From Pyxidicoccus parkwaysis (GTDB taxonomy: Bacteria; Myxococcota; Myxococcia; Myxococcales; Myxococcaceae), in NCBI RefSeq assembly GCF_017301735.1, contig NZ_CP071090.1:186001-250000 (forward strand): 64,000 bases of DNA, in the 5' to 3' direction. The notes under the pieces were generated by a model, which was not told where the DNA came from, ran no database searches, and saw nothing but the letters and a program-made list of their open reading frames with translations. Shown in pieces: positions 24,497 to 32,727 of the stretch. The position numbers and the translations under genes are program-made. Numbering within the stretch: the first letter of the stretch is position 1; each line of letters starts with the position of its first letter.

Positions 24497-25413
24497 GTGG
24501 CGTGCGCTTCGTCGTGGCGCGGCCCGACTCGCTCGGGCCCTATGTGGAACGGCTGCGCCAGTTGGAGCAGGGCATCCTGTATCCGCTCGCGGATGGGGCG
24601 GACCACTTCTTCATCGACCACGGGCCGGAGTACCACCCGTTCTTCTCGTCCCTGGGGGACGCGTACTTCCTGCTCGCCCTGCGCGGTGACGAGCTGCTGG
24701 GCTCCGTGACTGGCGTGGCCCGGAAGGTCCAGCGCGGTGAGCGCGCGCTGGATGCGCTCTACATCTGTGACCTCAAGCTGGTTCCCCACGCGCGAGGCAC
24801 GGGGCTGTCGCGGCGGCTCATCTTCGAGGGGCTCAAGTACCTGTTCCGCATCCCCGCCCTGCGCCGCACGCGCTTCCTGTACGGTGCGGCGATGCGAGGT
24901 GCGCGCGGTGATGTGATGCGCACCGCGAGAGGGTGGAACCCGCTGCGGATGGGGCGACCGGCGAGCCGGCTCGCGCTCTACTTCGTCCCTCCGTCGAAGC
25001 TCGCGGCGCTGGAACCGCGCGGTGGGCCCGCGCGTCCCATGGGGGACGGACTCTGCCTGGGGCCGGCACCCGGGCGGAGGCTGGAAGGAGCGGGCTGGTG
25101 CAGCACGGCGGGCGCGAAGGACCTGCAGCGACTGTCGACCCGGAGCCCCTGGCCGCTGGTCCACCTCGCCGCGCCGCCGAGCGCCTGGACGCACGGCTGG
25201 GCGTCCTATCTGCGCGCCTGTGGTGAGGAATTGGCGGCGCGAGGCACGGACGCGCTGGCCTGCTTCAGCATCGACGAGCGGCTGGAGGACCACGTCGGCT
25301 GGTTGCGTGGCGCCGGGCTTCCTCCCGACTCGGTGTGTACCGTGTATTCACTCGACCTCTCCCTCCCGATAGAAGCGCCAGCATGGGTGCACCTTCCCTC
25401 GTCCGAAATCTGA
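24493..25413 (+). CDS. GNAT-family N-acyltransferase
   Basis: A 306-residue acyltransferase. The N-terminal 150 residues show the GNAT fold: LLALRGDELLGSVTGVAR, then the acetyl-CoA motif A ICDLKLVPHARGTGLSRRL (R-x-x-G-x-G type), and a conserved strand RTRFLYGAAM. A further 150-residue C-terminal part has no recognised motif. It is the middle gene of a coupled trio (4-nt overlap before, 31-nt overlap after), which suggests that it acylates the amino group made by the DUF3419 enzyme. That step is inference. Confidence 0.78.
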   Translation: MSGVRFVVARPDSLGPYVERLRQLEQGILYPLADGADHFFIDHGPEYHPFFSSLGDAYFLLALRGDELLGSVTGVARKVQRGERALDALYICDLKLVPHARGTGLSRRLIFEGLKYLFRIPALRRTRFLYGAAMRGARGDVMRTARGWNPLRMGRPASRLALYFVPPSKLAALEPRGGPARPMGDGLCLGPAPGRRLEGAGWCSTAGAKDLQRLSTRSPWPLVHLAAPPSAWTHGWASYLRACGEELAARGTDALACFSIDERLEDHVGWLRGAGLPPDSVCTVYSLDLSLPIEAPAWVHLPSSEI

Positions 25414-26084
25414 AGCTGCGTCAGCACATCGCCGGGCTGAAGGCGGAGTGGAACGTCCTGGACGTGCCCTACCTGCGTGCGCTGCGGGACGGCTCCTTCG
25501 AGCGCGCGGACTTCGTGGAGACACAGGTCCAGTTCTTCGCGGCCGTCGCGCACTTCACGCGGCCCATGGCCATCCTCGCCAGCCGGCTGCCCCGGCCCGA
25601 GCAGCGGCTGCCCCTGGTGGAGAACGTCTTCGACGAGCATGGGCGCGGCAATCTGGCGCATGGCCACGAGCGCACGTTCCGCCTGTTGCTGGAGCGGCTC
25701 GGCGTGGAGGGGGCTCGCGTGGGCCGCATGCCCTGGCCGGAGGTGCGTGCCTTCAACGCCGCGCTGACGGGAGTGGCCTCGTTCGACTCGACGCTCACGG
25801 GGCTCGCGGTGTTCGGCCTCATCGAGGACCTGTTCAGCGGAATCTCGCTGGAGTTGGGGCGCGGCATCGTCTCGCGCGGCTGGCTCGATGCGGCGCAGGT
25901 GGTGCACTACCCCACGCACGCGACGCTCGATGAGGAGCATGCGGACGGCTTCTACCGGCAGCTCGACGGGCCGTACGACGCGGACGCGCGCACCGCGGAG
26001 GAAATCGAGCAGGGTCTGCTCCTCGGCGGACACCTGTTCCTGAGCCTCTACGACGACCTCTACCGGGCGCGCGGACGCAGGTAG
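25383..26084 (+). CDS. haem-oxygenase-like di-iron oxidase (PqqC/TenA-like fold)
   Basis: A 233-residue all-helical protein of the 'iron-containing redox enzyme' group. Candidate metal ligands are spread over the helices as in HDO enzymes: FVETQVQFF, ENVFDEHGRG followed by LAHGHE, GLIEDLF, and HATLDEEHADGFY. Known members perform oxidative C-C cleavage, desaturation or ring formation on acids and amino acids. The ATG at 25383 gives the expected length; a GTG at 25335 is possible. It overlaps the GNAT gene by 31 bases and ends convergent to a TPR gene. Confidence 0.78.
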   Translation: MGAPSLVRNLKLRQHIAGLKAEWNVLDVPYLRALRDGSFERADFVETQVQFFAAVAHFTRPMAILASRLPRPEQRLPLVENVFDEHGRGNLAHGHERTFRLLLERLGVEGARVGRMPWPEVRAFNAALTGVASFDSTLTGLAVFGLIEDLFSGISLELGRGIVSRGWLDAAQVVHYPTHATLDEEHADGFYRQLDGPYDADARTAEEIEQGLLLGGHLFLSLYDDLYRARGRR

Positions 26085-26093
26085 CCGGGGCGG

Positions 26094-26744
26094 TCAGCGC
26101 CGCGTCAGGGCGGAGCGCAGCCAACGCCACCCTGTTCCCAGGCCCGGTGAGATTCGCAGGAGTGTCCAGTGGACCCGCGCGGCCGCTGGCCCCTGCGCTC
26201 CCTGGGCCAATGGTTCGAGCAACGCCAGGGCCTCTGCGCGTTGTCCCTGGCGTGCGAGCAGCAGGGCCAGGTCCAGCTTGGGCTCGAAGAGGTCGGGGTC
26301 GAGCGCCAGCGCCTCCTGCAGGAGGGCGATGGCTTCGCGCCGCTCATTCCTCCGGCTGAAGTGGAACCGTCCGCGAATCAATGCACGGACCGCGTCAGCG
26401 CGGCGGTCCCTGGAGAGGTTGAGCTGCGACAACTGCCGCCAGAGGTCCACGCGGTGGGGGAACGTGTCGGCGGCCTGCGTGTAGACGGCGATGGCCTTGT
26501 CGGCGAAGCCTTTCTCGAGGTGTGCCTGGGCCGCGGTGTGGAAGCTCTGGAGGGCGGCTTCGGACTGGTGGGCTCGGGCCAGGAGCGGTGCCAGCTTGCC
26601 GTGGATGACCGGGTCCTTCGGTTCGAGCTCCAGCGCCTTGCGATAGCCCGCGATGGCCTTCTTGAGCCGGCCCTTGGAGCGCGCGACATCTGCTTCTGCG
26701 ATGAGCTCGGAACGCGTCCTGGGTGTCTTCCCTCGGAAGAACAT
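26094..26744 (-). CDS. TPR-repeat protein
   Basis: A 216-residue cytoplasmic protein composed of about five tetratricopeptide repeats, for example GRLKKAIAGYRKALELEPKD, GFADKAIAVYTQAADTFPH and REAIALLQEALALDPD. It begins with a basic segment (MFFRGKTPRTRSELIAEAD). TPR arrays mediate protein-protein contacts. There is no linked domain that names a partner, and the neighbours are convergent or divergent, so no operon context helps. Confidence 0.85.
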   Translation of the reverse strand: MFFRGKTPRTRSELIAEADVARSKGRLKKAIAGYRKALELEPKDPVIHGKLAPLLARAHQSEAALQSFHTAAQAHLEKGFADKAIAVYTQAADTFPHRVDLWRQLSQLNLSRDRRADAVRALIRGRFHFSRRNERREAIALLQEALALDPDLFEPKLDLALLLARQGQRAEALALLEPLAQGAQGPAAARVHWTLLRISPGLGTGWRWLRSALTRR

Positions 26745-26846
26745 GGCGCACAGTCTACTTCGTCAGTGGGGTAACGCGGGGACGCCCAACTTTTCGGATG
26801 ACAGCGGACCGCCGCGACGGATGTGACAGAGTGCGGCCACACGCTC

Positions 26847-27473
26847 ATGGACGAGAAGCGCTACCCCATTCCGGCGGGGCTCCACCGGGTGGAGCAGGAC
26901 ATCCAGCGGAGCCGCTTCATCACCACCGCCGCGCCCGCGCCGACGGTGGAGGACGCGAAGGCGTTCATCGCCCGCGTGCGCGGGGAGTTCCCCGACGCGA
27001 ACCACAACTGCTGGGCGTATGTCGTGGGGCCTCCCGGCTCGACGGCGCAGGTGGGCATGAGCGACGACGGCGAGCCCCACGGCACCGCGGGCCGGCCGAT
27101 GCTCACCGCGCTGCTGCACGGCGGAGTGGGTGACGTGGCCGTGGTCGTCACGCGCTTCTTCGGCGGCACGCTGCTCGGGAAGGGCGGGCTGGTGCGTGCC
27201 TACACGGGCTGTGTGCAGCAGGCGCTGGAGAGCCTCCCCACCACGGAGCGTGTGCGGAAGGTCCGACTCTCCGTCGAGCTGGAGTACGCGAGCATCGACG
27301 GAGTGCGCCGGCTGCTCCCCGACTACGAGGCCACGGTGGTGTCCGAGGAGTACGGCGCGACGGTGGGCTACCGCTTCGAATTGCCCGTCACGCGCGTGGG
27401 CGCGTTCCGCACGGCGCTGACGGACCTGACGCAGGGACAGGTGCTCCTCGGGGAGGTGGAGTCCGAAGGTTGA
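26847..27473 (+). CDS. YigZ/IMPACT family protein
   Basis: A 208-residue protein of the YigZ/UPF0029 family. The N-terminal domain shows KSRF-like IQRSRFITT, the signature [14 protein letters not shown] and [23 protein letters not shown]-terminal DUF1949 ferredoxin-like domain follows (about residues 135-205). Relatives bind RNA or ribosome-associated factors, but the bacterial role is unclear. ATG at 26847 matches the family N terminus; a GTG at 26823 would add eight residues. Confidence 0.9.
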   Translation: MDEKRYPIPAGLHRVEQDIQRSRFITTAAPAPTVEDAKAFIARVRGEFPDANHNCWAYVVGPPGSTAQVGMSDDGEPHGTAGRPMLTALLHGGVGDVAVVVTRFFGGTLLGKGGLVRAYTGCVQQALESLPTTERVRKVRLSVELEYASIDGVRRLLPDYEATVVSEEYGATVGYRFELPVTRVGAFRTALTDLTQGQVLLGEVESEG

Positions 27474-27506
27474 CCCTGGGGCCCGCACGGTGGAGCCTCC
27501 GTAGCG

Positions 27507-28841
27507 ATGAGTGCAGGTCCCGACCTCTTCTCCGCCTCCGTCGATTTGAACCGCTTCGCACCGCTCGCCGAGCGGATGCGCCCGCGCACGCCCGATGAGT
27601 TCATCGGGCAGAGCCATCTGCTCGGGCCGGGGGCGCCGCTGCGCCAGCTCATGGAGCGGAAGTCGATTGTGTCGTCCCTCTTCTGGGGACCACCGGGCGT
27701 GGGCAAGACGACGCTCGCGCGCATGCTGGCGTCCAGCGTGGACGCGGAGTTCGTCATCCTCTCGGCCGTGTCCGACGGCATTCCCCGCATCCGCGAGGTG
27801 GTGGCCGAGGCGGAGCTCCAGCGCAACCGCTACTCGCGGCGCACGGTGCTCTTCGTCGACGAAATCCACCGCTGGGCGAAGAACGTCCAGGAGCAGGCGT
27901 TGCCCCACGTGGAGAGCGGGCTGCTCGTCCTGCTCGGCGCGACGACGGAGAACGTCAGCTTCGAGGTGCGGCCCGCGCTCATCAGCCGGTGCCGGGTCTT
28001 CCAGCTCAAGGAGCTCACGCTGGCGGACCTCCAGCGCGCGCTCACGCGTGCGCTCGCGGACGAGAAGCGGGGGCTCGGCGCGCGGAAGCTGACGGTGGGC
28101 GACGAGGCGCTGACGCTGCTGGCGAAGGGCGGCGCGGGCGACGTGCGCAAGGCGCTCGGCGCGTTGGAGTTGGCGGCGAGTCTCACCTCCGACGGCGCGG
28201 AAATCACGGTGGAGACGGCGCGCGAGGCCGTGGGCACCAGCCTGTCGAGGCACGACAAGGATGGGGACGAGCACTTCGATTTGCTCAGCGCGCTCCAGAA
28301 GTCGTGCCGGGGCTCCAACGCGCAGGGCGCCATCTTCTGGGCGGCGAAGCTGCTGCAGACGGGCGATGTGGTGTCGCTGTGGCGCCGGCTGAAGGTGGTC
28401 GCGGTGGAGGACGTTGGCATGGCGATGCCCGAGGCCATCACCATCGTCCGGGCCTGTGAGGAGGGCTTCCACTCCGTGGGCATGCCGGAGGGGCGCCTCT
28501 TTATCGCGCATGCGGTGGTGACGCTGGCCACGGCGAAGAAGAGCAACCGCGCGTATCAGGCGATGAACGCGGCGATGGAGGCGCTGGAGCAGAATCCCAA
28601 CGCCGCGCCGCCGCTGAACCTGCGCAACGCACCCACGGAGCTGATGAAGGACCTGGGCCACGGCAAGGGCTACCAGCCGCCGTGGAACTTCAAGGACCAC
28701 TACGCGCCGGGACAGACGTACCTGCCACCGCCGCTGGAGCGCGCCGTCTTCTACCGCCCGAGCAAGGAAGGCTACGAGGCGGAGGTGCACGAGCGCATGA
28801 CGCAGTGGTGGCGCGACGACAAGGCCGCGAAGGGCGAGTAG
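27507..28841 (+). CDS. rarA: replication-associated recombination ATPase RarA
   Basis: A 444-residue AAA+ ATPase of the RarA/MgsA/WRNIP1 family, which acts on stalled replication forks. The N-terminal segment LAERMRPRTPDEFIGQSHLL is diagnostic. Walker A is WGPPGVGKTTLAR, Walker B RTVLFVDEIHR, sensor 1 LLGATTEN and the arginine finger region RPALISRC. The C-terminal tetramerisation domain includes the family sequences RRLKVVAVEDVGMA and YQPPWNFKDHYAPGQTYLP in parts. It is of normal length and lies 33 bases after yigZ on the same strand. Confidence 0.96.
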   Translation: MSAGPDLFSASVDLNRFAPLAERMRPRTPDEFIGQSHLLGPGAPLRQLMERKSIVSSLFWGPPGVGKTTLARMLASSVDAEFVILSAVSDGIPRIREVVAEAELQRNRYSRRTVLFVDEIHRWAKNVQEQALPHVESGLLVLLGATTENVSFEVRPALISRCRVFQLKELTLADLQRALTRALADEKRGLGARKLTVGDEALTLLAKGGAGDVRKALGALELAASLTSDGAEITVETAREAVGTSLSRHDKDGDEHFDLLSALQKSCRGSNAQGAIFWAAKLLQTGDVVSLWRRLKVVAVEDVGMAMPEAITIVRACEEGFHSVGMPEGRLFIAHAVVTLATAKKSNRAYQAMNAAMEALEQNPNAAPPLNLRNAPTELMKDLGHGKGYQPPWNFKDHYAPGQTYLPPPLERAVFYRPSKEGYEAEVHERMTQWWRDDKAAKGE

Positions 28842-28851
28842 GCCATCATCG

Positions 28852-29016
28852 GATGTCATTGAGGGTGGCGCGGTATCCTCGCCTCGCGTGCGCTGCGGCC
28901 CCTCCGGCTTCGCCTTTCCGCTCGGGACGACGCAGGTCTACGTGACGTCCACCAACGCGGTGGGCAATCCGTCTGTTTGCGACGTCGCCGTTGCTAGCGT
29001 GGCCGAAGGGGCATGA
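28852..29016 (+). pseudogene. C-terminal remnant of a HYR (hyalin repeat) domain protein
   Basis: The frame reads VIEGGAVSSPRVRCGPSG, FAFPLGTTQVYVTSTNAVGN and PSVCDVAVASVAEGA, then TGA at 29014-29016. The FPLGTTxVxxTxTxAxGNxxxC pattern is the hallmark of HYR domains, with both Cys of the domain present. There is no start or ribosome-binding site, and the upstream half of the domain and the rest of the protein are missing, so it is a relic. It overlaps the 3' end of the convergent lycopene-cyclase-domain gene by 23 bases. Confidence 0.6.
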
Positions 29017-29683
29017 AGCGCCAGCCACAGGCCCATGCCGGAACGATTGTCGCGCCAAAGCCCGCGCCCAGCCCATACAGCACCTCATCGAGTGGAACGC
29101 CGAGGAGCTTCCCGGTCAGCAGCACGCCAGGCCTCCAGGTGCGTTCGAAGACGCCGGGCACCAACGCGCCGAACACGAGGCACAGGGCGAGGTAGATGCC
29201 GGCCGACACCAGCGCTCCGAGCAGGCTGGGAACGGCGAGGTCACCGCGCATCAGCAGGAGGATCGCGGAAACAGACACCATCGACATCACCGCCGCGTAG
29301 AGGATGGTCAGCCCCGCCGCGAGCAGTGCGAAGGTCACCGAGAGCGCCAGCACGAAGGCGCCCGCCGCCCGCAGCCACGGTCGCACGCGAGTCTCATGAG
29401 GCACAGGCGTCCGGCGGAACGCCACCGCGTAGGCCGTGGAGGAGAATGCGCCCAGCCCCGCGACGAACAGCACATCCTCGATTCCGAAGCCGAGGTGGTC
29501 CGCCAGGTTGAAGAGGAAGCGCGGCGTCCAATACTCCGGATAGAAGAGCCACTCCGTCGCCGCGAAGGGCAGGGACATCGCCACGGCCCGCTTCATCAGC
29601 GCGCGCAGGTCCGGACGCACGAGCCAGATGCAGCCCCCCGGCACCAGGAACAGCACCGAGAGGACGAGGAACTCGTAGCGCAC
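28994..29683 (-). CDS. lycopene cyclase-domain membrane protein
   Basis: A 229-residue membrane protein with seven likely hydrophobic segments. It has the two-half organisation of CrtYc/CrtYd-type lycopene cyclases: EWLFYPEYWTP followed by LGFGIEDVLF in the first half, and LGVPLDEVLYGLGAGFGA in the second. The acidic ED and DE pairs correspond to the family's active-site acids, although the first PxEE-type motif reads FGIED. GTG at 29683 has GGAGG five bases upstream; the longer frame from 29737 lacks support. No carotenoid genes are adjacent. It may be a cyclase or a divergent family member with another substrate. Confidence 0.75.
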   Translation of the reverse strand: MRYEFLVLSVLFLVPGGCIWLVRPDLRALMKRAVAMSLPFAATEWLFYPEYWTPRFLFNLADHLGFGIEDVLFVAGLGAFSSTAYAVAFRRTPVPHETRVRPWLRAAGAFVLALSVTFALLAAGLTILYAAVMSMVSVSAILLLMRGDLAVPSLLGALVSAGIYLALCLVFGALVPGVFERTWRPGVLLTGKLLGVPLDEVLYGLGAGFGATIVPAWACGWRFMPLRPR

Positions 29684-29825
29684 GGCCGCCTCCAGAGGAA
29701 GGGAGGGACGGTCGTCATTGCACTGTCCCCACCGCATCCTTCCCGGAGCTGTCGCCCTCGCGCCCGATGAATTCAGCGCCGTTCCGTCCAGCGGACACTC
29801 GGCTCAATCACAGCCGAGGCGTGAA

Positions 29826-30374
29826 TCAAGGGTCCAAGAGGGAGACCTCGTAGTCGACGGCGCCGTTGCTCACCCGCGTATCCGTCCCCTTCACGTCCAC
29901 CGCCACGTCGACAGTGCCCTCGGAGGGTGGCCCCTGACGCTCCAAGATGAAGAGGTAATCGAGCTCACAGCCCCGGGTATTTTCGCACTCGACGGCGATG
30001 TCACTCAGGGTTCCCGTGGAGGACGGGCTCGAGGTCGCCCTCATCACCACCGACCTCTCCAGGTGCACCGTCCCGTTCCTCGGGTCCACCAACAGGTACC
30101 GGAGCCAGGGTTCGACTCTCGCGGTCTCGCCCTCCGCGCGGCGCCACTCCCAGGCCGCATCGACGTACACCGAGAGACTGCGCACCTTCACACGCTCGCC
30201 AAACCGGGGAAGGAGACTGACGCGCAGATGCCGCTCGATGCGCGGCGCTTCGGGCGTGAGGGTGAAGACCCCGCGAGGCGCCGTGGTGGTGAGGTACACG
30301 TCGTTCTCGCACGCGGTCGTCATCAGGCTGAGTCCGCCCAGGAATGCCCAGGCGATGGCTCGTGCAGGTCTCAT
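29826..30374 (-). CDS. lipoprotein of unknown function
   Basis: A 182-residue lipoprotein with a signal peptide ending in the lipobox MTTACEN. The mature part is rich in beta strands (TRVSLLPRFGERVKVRSLSV in part, SDIAVECENTRGCELDYLFI) and has one Cys pair. The initiating ATG overlaps the stop of the upstream secreted-protein gene by four bases, so the two are made together. I do not recognise the family. Confidence 0.75.
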   Translation of the reverse strand: MRPARAIAWAFLGGLSLMTTACENDVYLTTTAPRGVFTLTPEAPRIERHLRVSLLPRFGERVKVRSLSVYVDAAWEWRRAEGETARVEPWLRYLLVDPRNGTVHLERSVVMRATSSPSSTGTLSDIAVECENTRGCELDYLFILERQGPPSEGTVDVAVDVKGTDTRVSNGAVDYEVSLLDP

Positions 30375-30961
30375 CGCTCGAAGACCTCCACCGTGAATCC
30401 CTTCGGCATGTCACTGCTGCCCATGGCGTGCACCGCGGCTTCGAACGTCCACTCCACCTCCACGGTGCCCTCACCCACGCCCGGCTGGAGTTCGACTTGG
30501 AGCGTCTCGTTCCAATCGCAGCGCCTCGCGGAGGGAATGCAGTCGTCCAGGGGGAAGGACCCGGTGTCGATGGCGGCTGGCGCACCGTCGGCTTCGAGGA
30601 CCGTCACGCCGCTCCAGAAGTCCCGATTCTCAGTCAGGCCCGCACGCAGCCAGGGCCGCTCGGGATTCTTGGGGTCGGTGGGAATCCAGCGCACGGTGAG
30701 CCGGGCCCTCATTTCGCCTCGGAGCCTGTTGACGTCCTCGCCCAGGTTGGCGTGAACCCCGATGTCACGCGTGATGACTCGCGCGGGTGTCGTCAGTCGC
30801 AGGGGAGTCCCCTGAATCGCTCTCACGACATCGGGGGATTGTGGCTGGGAGGTGGCCACGGTGCCCAGACAGGCCGTGAGCAGGGCAAGGCGCGCGGTCC
30901 ACCGGCGCACGTTGGAGGAGGGATTCGAGGGAGGGGCTGGCAGGGGCATGGTTCGGCGCAT
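30371..30961 (-). CDS. secreted protein of unknown function
   Basis: About 196 residues with an N-terminal export signal (RWTARLALLTACLGTVATS) and a beta-rich mature domain of about 160 residues containing a single Cys pair (DDCIPSARRCDWNE). Candidate starts are ATG at 30961, ATG at 30949 and a GTG at 31021; none has a good ribosome-binding site. It is coupled to the following lipoprotein gene by an ATGA overlap. The two mature parts have similar size and beta-strand content (RARLTVRWIP; KVRSLSVYVD), so they may be distant relatives or partners on the cell surface. Confidence 0.7.
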   Translation of the reverse strand: MRRTMPLPAPPSNPSSNVRRWTARLALLTACLGTVATSQPQSPDVVRAIQGTPLRLTTPARVITRDIGVHANLGEDVNRLRGEMRARLTVRWIPTDPKNPERPWLRAGLTENRDFWSGVTVLEADGAPAAIDTGSFPLDDCIPSARRCDWNETLQVELQPGVGEGTVEVEWTFEAAVHAMGSSDMPKGFTVEVFER

Positions 30962-31108
30962 CGTCGTGGAAGGGCCGGCTGGGCGTGTGCCTCGTGAGCA
31001 ATCGATGTGCCATTGCATCACGAGACTCAGAAACCCACGCCCTCCCGTGGAAAGCGTGACGCCCGTGTCAGACTTTGGAGCCGTTGGCCCGTGCGCGAAT
31101 GTCGCGGC

Positions 31109-32005
31109 TCAGCGGAGCGCGAGCGCAACGAGCGGGAGCGACACCATGGCCGTGGTGGCGGTGATGGCCGAGGCCACGCGGACCAGGATGCGCCGCGAGC
31201 CGGGAGGCGCGGGCCGCGTCAGCACCACGCCCAGCGCCGCCAGCGCGGGCAGCAGCAGCCACAGGTCCGCATGCAGTCCCACGGACTCCAGGCCGAGCGG
31301 CGCCAGCACCAGCGTGAGGGCATTCAGCGCCAGGATGACCCACGCGGCGTGCTCGCCGCCGACGCGTGCGGGGAGCGTGAGCTTGCGGCTCTCGCGGTCG
31401 GACGGCTCATCGGGCAGCGCGGTGGCGATGGCACAGGCCAGGTGCGTGGGCAGCAGGCACGCGACGAGCCACCACGGAAAGCGGCCGAAGTCTCCGCCCT
31501 GCGCGAGGTAGCCATAGAGCGGTAGCACGCCGCTCACGCCCACCATCTGCAGGAGCTCACCGCCGCCCCGGTAAGAGAGCCGCAGCGGCGCATAGCTGTA
31601 GGCCCACAGCAGCGCCAGCGCCGCCAGGGCCAGCGGCACGAGCAGTGGCACACCGCGCGTCACCGCGAGCCCCACCGACACCGCTACCAGTCCGACCGCG
31701 CACACGAGCGCGGCGATACCAAGCGCCCGGGACGAGAGCCGCCCTTCCACGAGCACGCGCGAGCCGCCGGAGAAGAGGGTGGCCGTCCGGTTGAGGCGGT
31801 CCGTCTCCTGGTCCGCCCAATCATTCGCGTAGACGATGAAGAGCTGGTCCAGCAGGCCGAAGAGCTGCACGCCGAGCAGCGTCCCAATGTCCAGCGGGCG
31901 CCCCGTCAGCCGCACCGCGACGAATTGCCCGAGCAGCAGCGGCAGCGCGATGTACGACTGCGACGGCAGCCGCGAGGCCTGGAGCCAGGCGCGAAGGGAC
32001 GTCAT
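31109..32005 (-). CDS. UbiA-family prenyltransferase (third gene of operon)
   Basis: A 298-residue integral membrane prenyltransferase with about eight or nine membrane segments. It keeps both Asp-rich motifs for Mg-diphosphate: YANDWADQETDRLN (NDxxDxxxD) and DEPSDRESRK (DxxxDxxxxK). UbiA enzymes attach isoprenoid chains to aromatic or other acceptors in the membrane. ATG at 32005 overlaps the stop of the upstream gene by four bases. It is only distantly similar to the first gene of the operon, another UbiA, so the two likely have different substrates. Neither can be named MenA or UbiA proper from sequence alone. Confidence 0.9.
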   Translation of the reverse strand: MTSLRAWLQASRLPSQSYIALPLLLGQFVAVRLTGRPLDIGTLLGVQLFGLLDQLFIVYANDWADQETDRLNRTATLFSGGSRVLVEGRLSSRALGIAALVCAVGLVAVSVGLAVTRGVPLLVPLALAALALLWAYSYAPLRLSYRGGGELLQMVGVSGVLPLYGYLAQGGDFGRFPWWLVACLLPTHLACAIATALPDEPSDRESRKLTLPARVGGEHAAWVILALNALTLVLAPLGLESVGLHADLWLLLPALAALGVVLTRPAPPGSRRILVRVASAITATTAMVSLPLVALALR

Positions 32006-32727
32006 GAGGCGGAGCCTCGCGACAGGCCCAGCCGGTTCGCCGCCTTCGTGCGCAGGTCGGCGAAGGGCAGGTGCCAGCGCGGGTCTCCATCCATCCGCCA
32101 CGCCTTCACCGGGATGAGGTCCTCGCGCGCGAGCGCCTGGTGCAGCCGTGCCTCTTCCTCGGGCTCGCGCGAGAAGCCGAACGGGTTGCGGAACTTCGCG
32201 CCCTTCAGTTGCGAGTACTTCGTGTCATCGCGAGCCACGAGCACCAGCAGTTCCTGACGCCGGCCTTCGAGATAGTCGAAGAAGGTGGCATCGAAGGGAC
32301 GGATGGCGGCGCGCTGCTCCGGTTCGCGCATCACCCAGCGGGCCCAGTCGTAGCCGAAGACGAAGTCGTGCGCGTAGCGGAAGCGCAGCTCGGACCGGAC
32401 GCCGAAGCCGTGGCACAGCGCCACCACCCGCCGCGCGAAGGCCTCCATGTCACCCGGCGCCCCTGCTTCCCACAGGCAGCGCGCCAGGTAGTCGAGGTCC
32501 CAGAAGATGTTGTCGGGGAAGTCCTCCGCGAGCGCCTCGACGGTGGCGCGCAGCCCTTCGACGAAGGCACGCAGGCACGCCTCGTCGCCCTGGCCCGCTG
32601 TTATCCGCTCCGCCAGCTCGCAGGGGGTGAGGGCTCGGGCGCGGTCCGGTGCGAGCGACGCGCGTGCGCCGAGCAACGAATCCAGAGGCTCCAGCCGGGC
32701 ACGCAGCGCGGGGGCGAGCCTGTTCAT
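32002..32727 (-). CDS. unknown protein between two UbiA genes
   Basis: A 241-residue soluble protein of no recognised family. It is helical and acidic/basic mixed, with conserved-looking aromatic segments DNIFWDLDYLARCLWEAG, YAHDFVFGYDWARWVM and KGAKFRNPFGFSREPEEEAR. There is no signal peptide or membrane segment. ATG at 32727 has GGGAG seven bases upstream, and both ends overlap UbiA genes by four bases. Such coupling suggests an auxiliary or tailoring role in the same prenyl-lipid pathway. Confidence 0.75.
   Translation of the reverse strand: MNRLAPALRARLEPLDSLLGARASLAPDRARALTPCELAERITAGQGDEACLRAFVEGLRATVEALAEDFPDNIFWDLDYLARCLWEAGAPGDMEAFARRVVALCHGFGVRSELRFRYAHDFVFGYDWARWVMREPEQRAAIRPFDATFFDYLEGRRQELLVLVARDDTKYSQLKGAKFRNPFGFSREPEEEARLHQALAREDLIPVKAWRMDGDPRWHLPFADLRTKAANRLGLSRGSAS

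Noticed and set aside
21632-26084. Standard betaine-lipid (DGTS) operon
   Set aside because: No BtaB-type methyltransferase is present; the partner enzymes are a GNAT and an oxidase.
26763-28859. 698-codon minus-strand open frame
   Set aside because: Antisense to yigZ and rarA; no recognisable domain.
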